DNA of 64,000 nt, taken from Aurantiacibacter rhizosphaerae. GTDB lineage: Bacteria > Pseudomonadota > Alphaproteobacteria > Sphingomonadales > Sphingomonadaceae. Made by a program: the position numbers and the translations under genes. Within the stretch, counting starts at the first letter, position 1, and the number at the start of each line of letters is the position of its first letter. The notes under the pieces are model-generated. The model saw only the letters and a program-made list of their open reading frames with translations, ran no database searches and was not told where the DNA came from. Shown here piece after piece: positions 62,169 through 64,000 of this stretch. The stretch covers positions 930,001 to 994,000 of the forward strand of contig NZ_WUBR01000001.1 of the NCBI RefSeq assembly GCF_009807005.1. The letters are read 5' to 3'.

Positions 62169-62854
62169 CAGAGGTGGAATGGACCATCGTCGCGCTGTCG
62201 CTGAAGGTCAGCATCGTGGCCGTTCTGGTGACCATGCCGATTGCCTATGGGCTGGCGTGGGTGATCGCCCGCCGCCGCTTTCCGGGGCGCATGCTGCTGG
62301 ATGCGCTAGTGCATCTGCCGCTGGTGTTGCCGCCGGTTGTCACGGGGTGGCTCCTGCTGGTGTTGCTAGGCCGCAATGGCGCGATTGGCGGCTGGCTGTA
62401 TGACGCGTTGGGCATCACGCTGGTGTTCCATTGGACGGGCGCGGCGGTGGCGGCGGGCGTGATGGCACTGCCGCTGATGGTGCGGGCCATGCGCCTTTCG
62501 ATAGAAGCAGTGGACAGGCGGCTGGTAGGCGCGGCGCGCACGCTGGGCGCTTCGCCGTTTCGCGCCTTCCTTAGCATCACCCTGCCGCTCAGCCTGCCCG
62601 GCATTGCCGCCGGGGCCATGCTGGGCTTTGCCCGGTCGCTGGGAGAATTTGGCGCCACGATCACATTTGCCGCCAATATCGCGGGCGAGACGCGGACACT
62701 GCCGCTGGCCATCTACACCGGCCTTCAGGTTCCCGGATCGGAAAGCGCGGTGGCACGGCTGGCGGTGATTTCCATCGTCCTGTCGCTGGGCGCGCTGCTG
62801 GCGTCCGAGTGGCTGGTGCGCCGATCACAGGGGGCGCGCGCTCATGTCCTTTGA
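62165..62854 (+). CDS. modB: Molybdate ABC transporter permease
   Basis: The permease is 229 residues with five or six helices, starting at a GTG that overlaps the modA stop. It has LVHLPLVLPPVVTGWLLLVLLGRNGAIGGWL and the EAA-like loop VDRRLVGAARTLGASPFRAFLSITLPLSLPGIAAGAMLGFARSLGEFGATITFAANIAGET, which contains the conserved G-A-T family signature of ModB. It overlaps modC by 11 bases. It passes molybdate through the inner membrane. Confidence 0.94.
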   Translation: MTEVEWTIVALSLKVSIVAVLVTMPIAYGLAWVIARRRFPGRMLLDALVHLPLVLPPVVTGWLLLVLLGRNGAIGGWLYDALGITLVFHWTGAAVAAGVMALPLMVRAMRLSIEAVDRRLVGAARTLGASPFRAFLSITLPLSLPGIAAGAMLGFARSLGEFGATITFAANIAGETRTLPLAIYTGLQVPGSESAVARLAVISIVLSLGALLASEWLVRRSQGARAHVL

Positions 62855-63482
62855 TGTCGATATCGATATGGCGGTGGACGACCATGCCTTCGCGCTGAAA
62901 TTCGTGTCCGATGCGAAGCTGACGGCACTGGTCGGCCCGTCAGGCGTGGGCAAGACGAGCACGCTCAACGCCATCGCCGGTCTTCTGCGCCCCCGCAAGG
63001 GGCGCATCACGGTGGCGGGCCGGGTGCTGTTCGATCATGCGGCGGGCGTGAACCTGCCGCCAGAACAGCGCCGCGCTGGCTACGTGTTTCAGGATGCACG
63101 GCTGTTCCCGCACAAGCGGGTGGCCGCCAATCTCGATTACGGAGAGAAGCTTGCGCCACCAGATGCGCGCTTCGTCACGAAGGCCGAGGTTGTGAACCTG
63201 CTGGAGATCGAGCACCTGCTGGATCGCCTGCCCGCCACGCTTTCCGGCGGCGAAGCGCGGCGCGTTGCCATCGGGCGCGCCCTTTTATCAGCGCCGCGTT
63301 TCCTGCTGCTGGACGAGCCGCTTGCCTCGTTGGATGAAAGCCGCGCCGAGACCCTACTCACCCTGATAGAGCGATTGCGGGACGAGCTGGACCTGCCAAT
63401 GCTGCTGGTGAGCCATTCCACTGCAGAGGTGGAGCGGCTGGCGGGCCGGGTCGTTACCATGACCCAGCCCGGCCAGGCCTGA
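62844..63482 (+). CDS. modC: Molybdate ABC transporter ATPase, short form
   Basis: A 212-residue ATPase with Walker A GPSGVGKTS, Q-loop YVFQDARLFPHKRV, signature LSGGEARRVAIGRAL (Glu in place of the usual Gln), Walker B LLLDEPLASLD and switch His LVSHSTAEVE. It is about 140 residues shorter than typical ModC because the C-terminal molybdate-binding (Mop) domain is missing, so feedback inhibition by molybdate would be absent. It starts inside modB by 11 bases. The stop is 4 bases from the convergent molybdenum hydroxylase gene. Confidence 0.93.
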   Translation: MSFDVDIDMAVDDHAFALKFVSDAKLTALVGPSGVGKTSTLNAIAGLLRPRKGRITVAGRVLFDHAAGVNLPPEQRRAGYVFQDARLFPHKRVAANLDYGEKLAPPDARFVTKAEVVNLLEIEHLLDRLPATLSGGEARRVAIGRALLSAPRFLLLDEPLASLDESRAETLLTLIERLRDELDLPMLLVSHSTAEVERLAGRVVTMTQPGQA

Positions 63483-63486
63483 AATC

Positions 63487-64000
63487 CTAGGCAAATACCT
63501 GCGGATCGATAGGCAGCGAACGCACGCGCTTGCCAGTGAGGGCAAACAGGGCGTTCGTCAGCGCGGGGATTACCGGGGGCAAAGCAGGTTCGCCAAGGCC
63601 GGTGGGCGCATTGTCGGACAATACCCATTCCACGTGGATCTTCGGCGTCATCGGCATGCGCGGCAGCGGGTAGTTGTGGAAGTTGGATTGCTTTGCTGCA
63701 CCCCCTTCGATCTCCACCGCCAGCTGGATAGCCTGGCCGATGCCATCGATGATGGAGCCTTCCACCTGGTTCAGCGCGCCGAAGGGATTGATGATCTGGC
63801 TGCCCACGTCGCCCGCGGTCCACACATTGTGCACCACCGGATTGCCCCGCGCATCAAGGCTGGCTTCCACGACCTCCGCAAAATAGCCCATGTGGCTGTA
63901 ATAGAAGCCAAAGCCCAGCGCATGGCCATCGGCCACCGGCTGGCCCCATTTGGCCATCTGCATCACCTTGCGCGTTACGGCCTGCAGGCGCGGCGCGGAA
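63487..64000 (-). CDS. Molybdenum hydroxylase large subunit, C-terminal part (IorB/aldehyde-oxidase type; partial)
   Basis: Only the C-terminal 170 residues are seen and the gene continues beyond base 64000. The frame ends with blocks of isoquinoline 1-oxidoreductase beta subunit/xanthine-oxidase-family proteins: GHALGFGFYYSHMGYFAEVVEASLD, TAGDVGSQIINPFGALNQVEGSIIDGIGQAI, and the active-site Glu segment GLGEPALPPVIPALTNALFALTGKRVRSLPI. The Mo-pterin cofactor would be bound by the part outside the window. It converges on modC, 4 bases apart. The neighbourhood with modABC fits the need for molybdate. Confidence 0.85.
   Translation of the reverse strand, partial: SAPRLQAVTRKVMQMAKWGQPVADGHALGFGFYYSHMGYFAEVVEASLDARGNPVVHNVWTAGDVGSQIINPFGALNQVEGSIIDGIGQAIQLAVEIEGGAAKQSNFHNYPLPRMPMTPKIHVEWVLSDNAPTGLGEPALPPVIPALTNALFALTGKRVRSLPIDPQVFA

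Noticed and set aside
1-64000. CRISPR array, tRNA, rRNA, insertion sequence or prophage
   Set aside because: No regular spaced repeats, cloverleaf-like sequence, transposase or phage gene was seen in either strand.

Overview
This 64 kb window is GC-rich and gene-dense. It most resembles an alphaproteobacterium of the order Sphingomonadales (Erythrobacteraceae/Sphingomonadaceae type). That inference rests on three large TonB-dependent receptors attached to catabolic operons, a NodT-type RND efflux operon, a nepR-ecfG general stress locus with an EcfG-type promoter, an HWE-type sensor kinase, and many paired secreted proteins of unknown function. I saw no rRNA, tRNA, CRISPR array, insertion sequence or phage gene; it reads as ordinary chromosome with accessory catabolic islands.

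Layout. 1-4.8 kb: end of a winged-helix/membrane regulator, a DUF6152-like periplasmic protein, a secreted protein of unknown function and a TonB receptor. 4.9-11.4 kb: an RND tripartite efflux operon read leftward, with a divergent TetR regulator and palindromic operators between them. 11.5-12.2 kb: a second TetR gene. 12.2-19.1 kb: a six-gene leftward operon (Tm-1-like/UPF0261 protein, biotin carrier, biotin carboxylase, HMGL-like carboxyltransferase, HAD phosphatase, acyl-CoA ligase). 19.2-26.5 kb: an IclR regulator, then a rightward operon of TonB receptor, cytochrome c, a p-cresol methylhydroxylase-like flavoprotein, a secreted metallo-beta-lactamase-fold protein and an SDR dehydrogenase. 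An identical interrupted palindrome (TTTCAC-N3-GTGAAA) lies on each side of the iclR gene, which ties the two operons into one predicted regulon.

26.5-38.6 kb: a LysR regulator divergent from a third TonB receptor. The receptor is followed by two diverged IlvD/Edd-type dehydratases, a split aconitase-X (large and small subunits), an FAD oxidoreductase and an MFS transporter. This three-dehydratase cluster is the best candidate for an undescribed catabolic pathway: both IlvD-like proteins keep the cysteines and the CDK motif but appear to lack the Glu that normally helps bind the metal. 38.6-42.7 kb: bioBFDA biotin synthesis.

42.9-51.8 kb: a sulfide/persulfide module. It has a BigR/SqrR-like ArsR regulator and a peroxiredoxin read leftward. 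Read rightward are a persulfide-dioxygenase-like hydrolase, two YeeE/YedE half transporters, a DUF442 phosphatase/rhodanese-like protein, a sulfide:quinone oxidoreductase and a SulP transporter, followed at once by a cyanide-insensitive bd-type quinol oxidase (cioAB) and a 45-residue DUF2474 subunit. Together these would take in or detoxify sulfide, feed electrons to quinone and finish on a sulfide-resistant oxidase.

51.8-64 kb: mostly housekeeping genes. These are a LOG-family protein, a TonB-C-like secreted protein, an AT-rich gap, a lipoprotein, thiD and glmM (with a 25-codon ORF wedged between them), sodB, an AI-2E-family permease, ecfG-nepR and a divergent CHASE/HWE kinase, modABC, and the end of a molybdenum hydroxylase large subunit that converges on modC. 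Boundaries and motifs were read by eye, and functional names rest on recalled family signatures rather than on any search.
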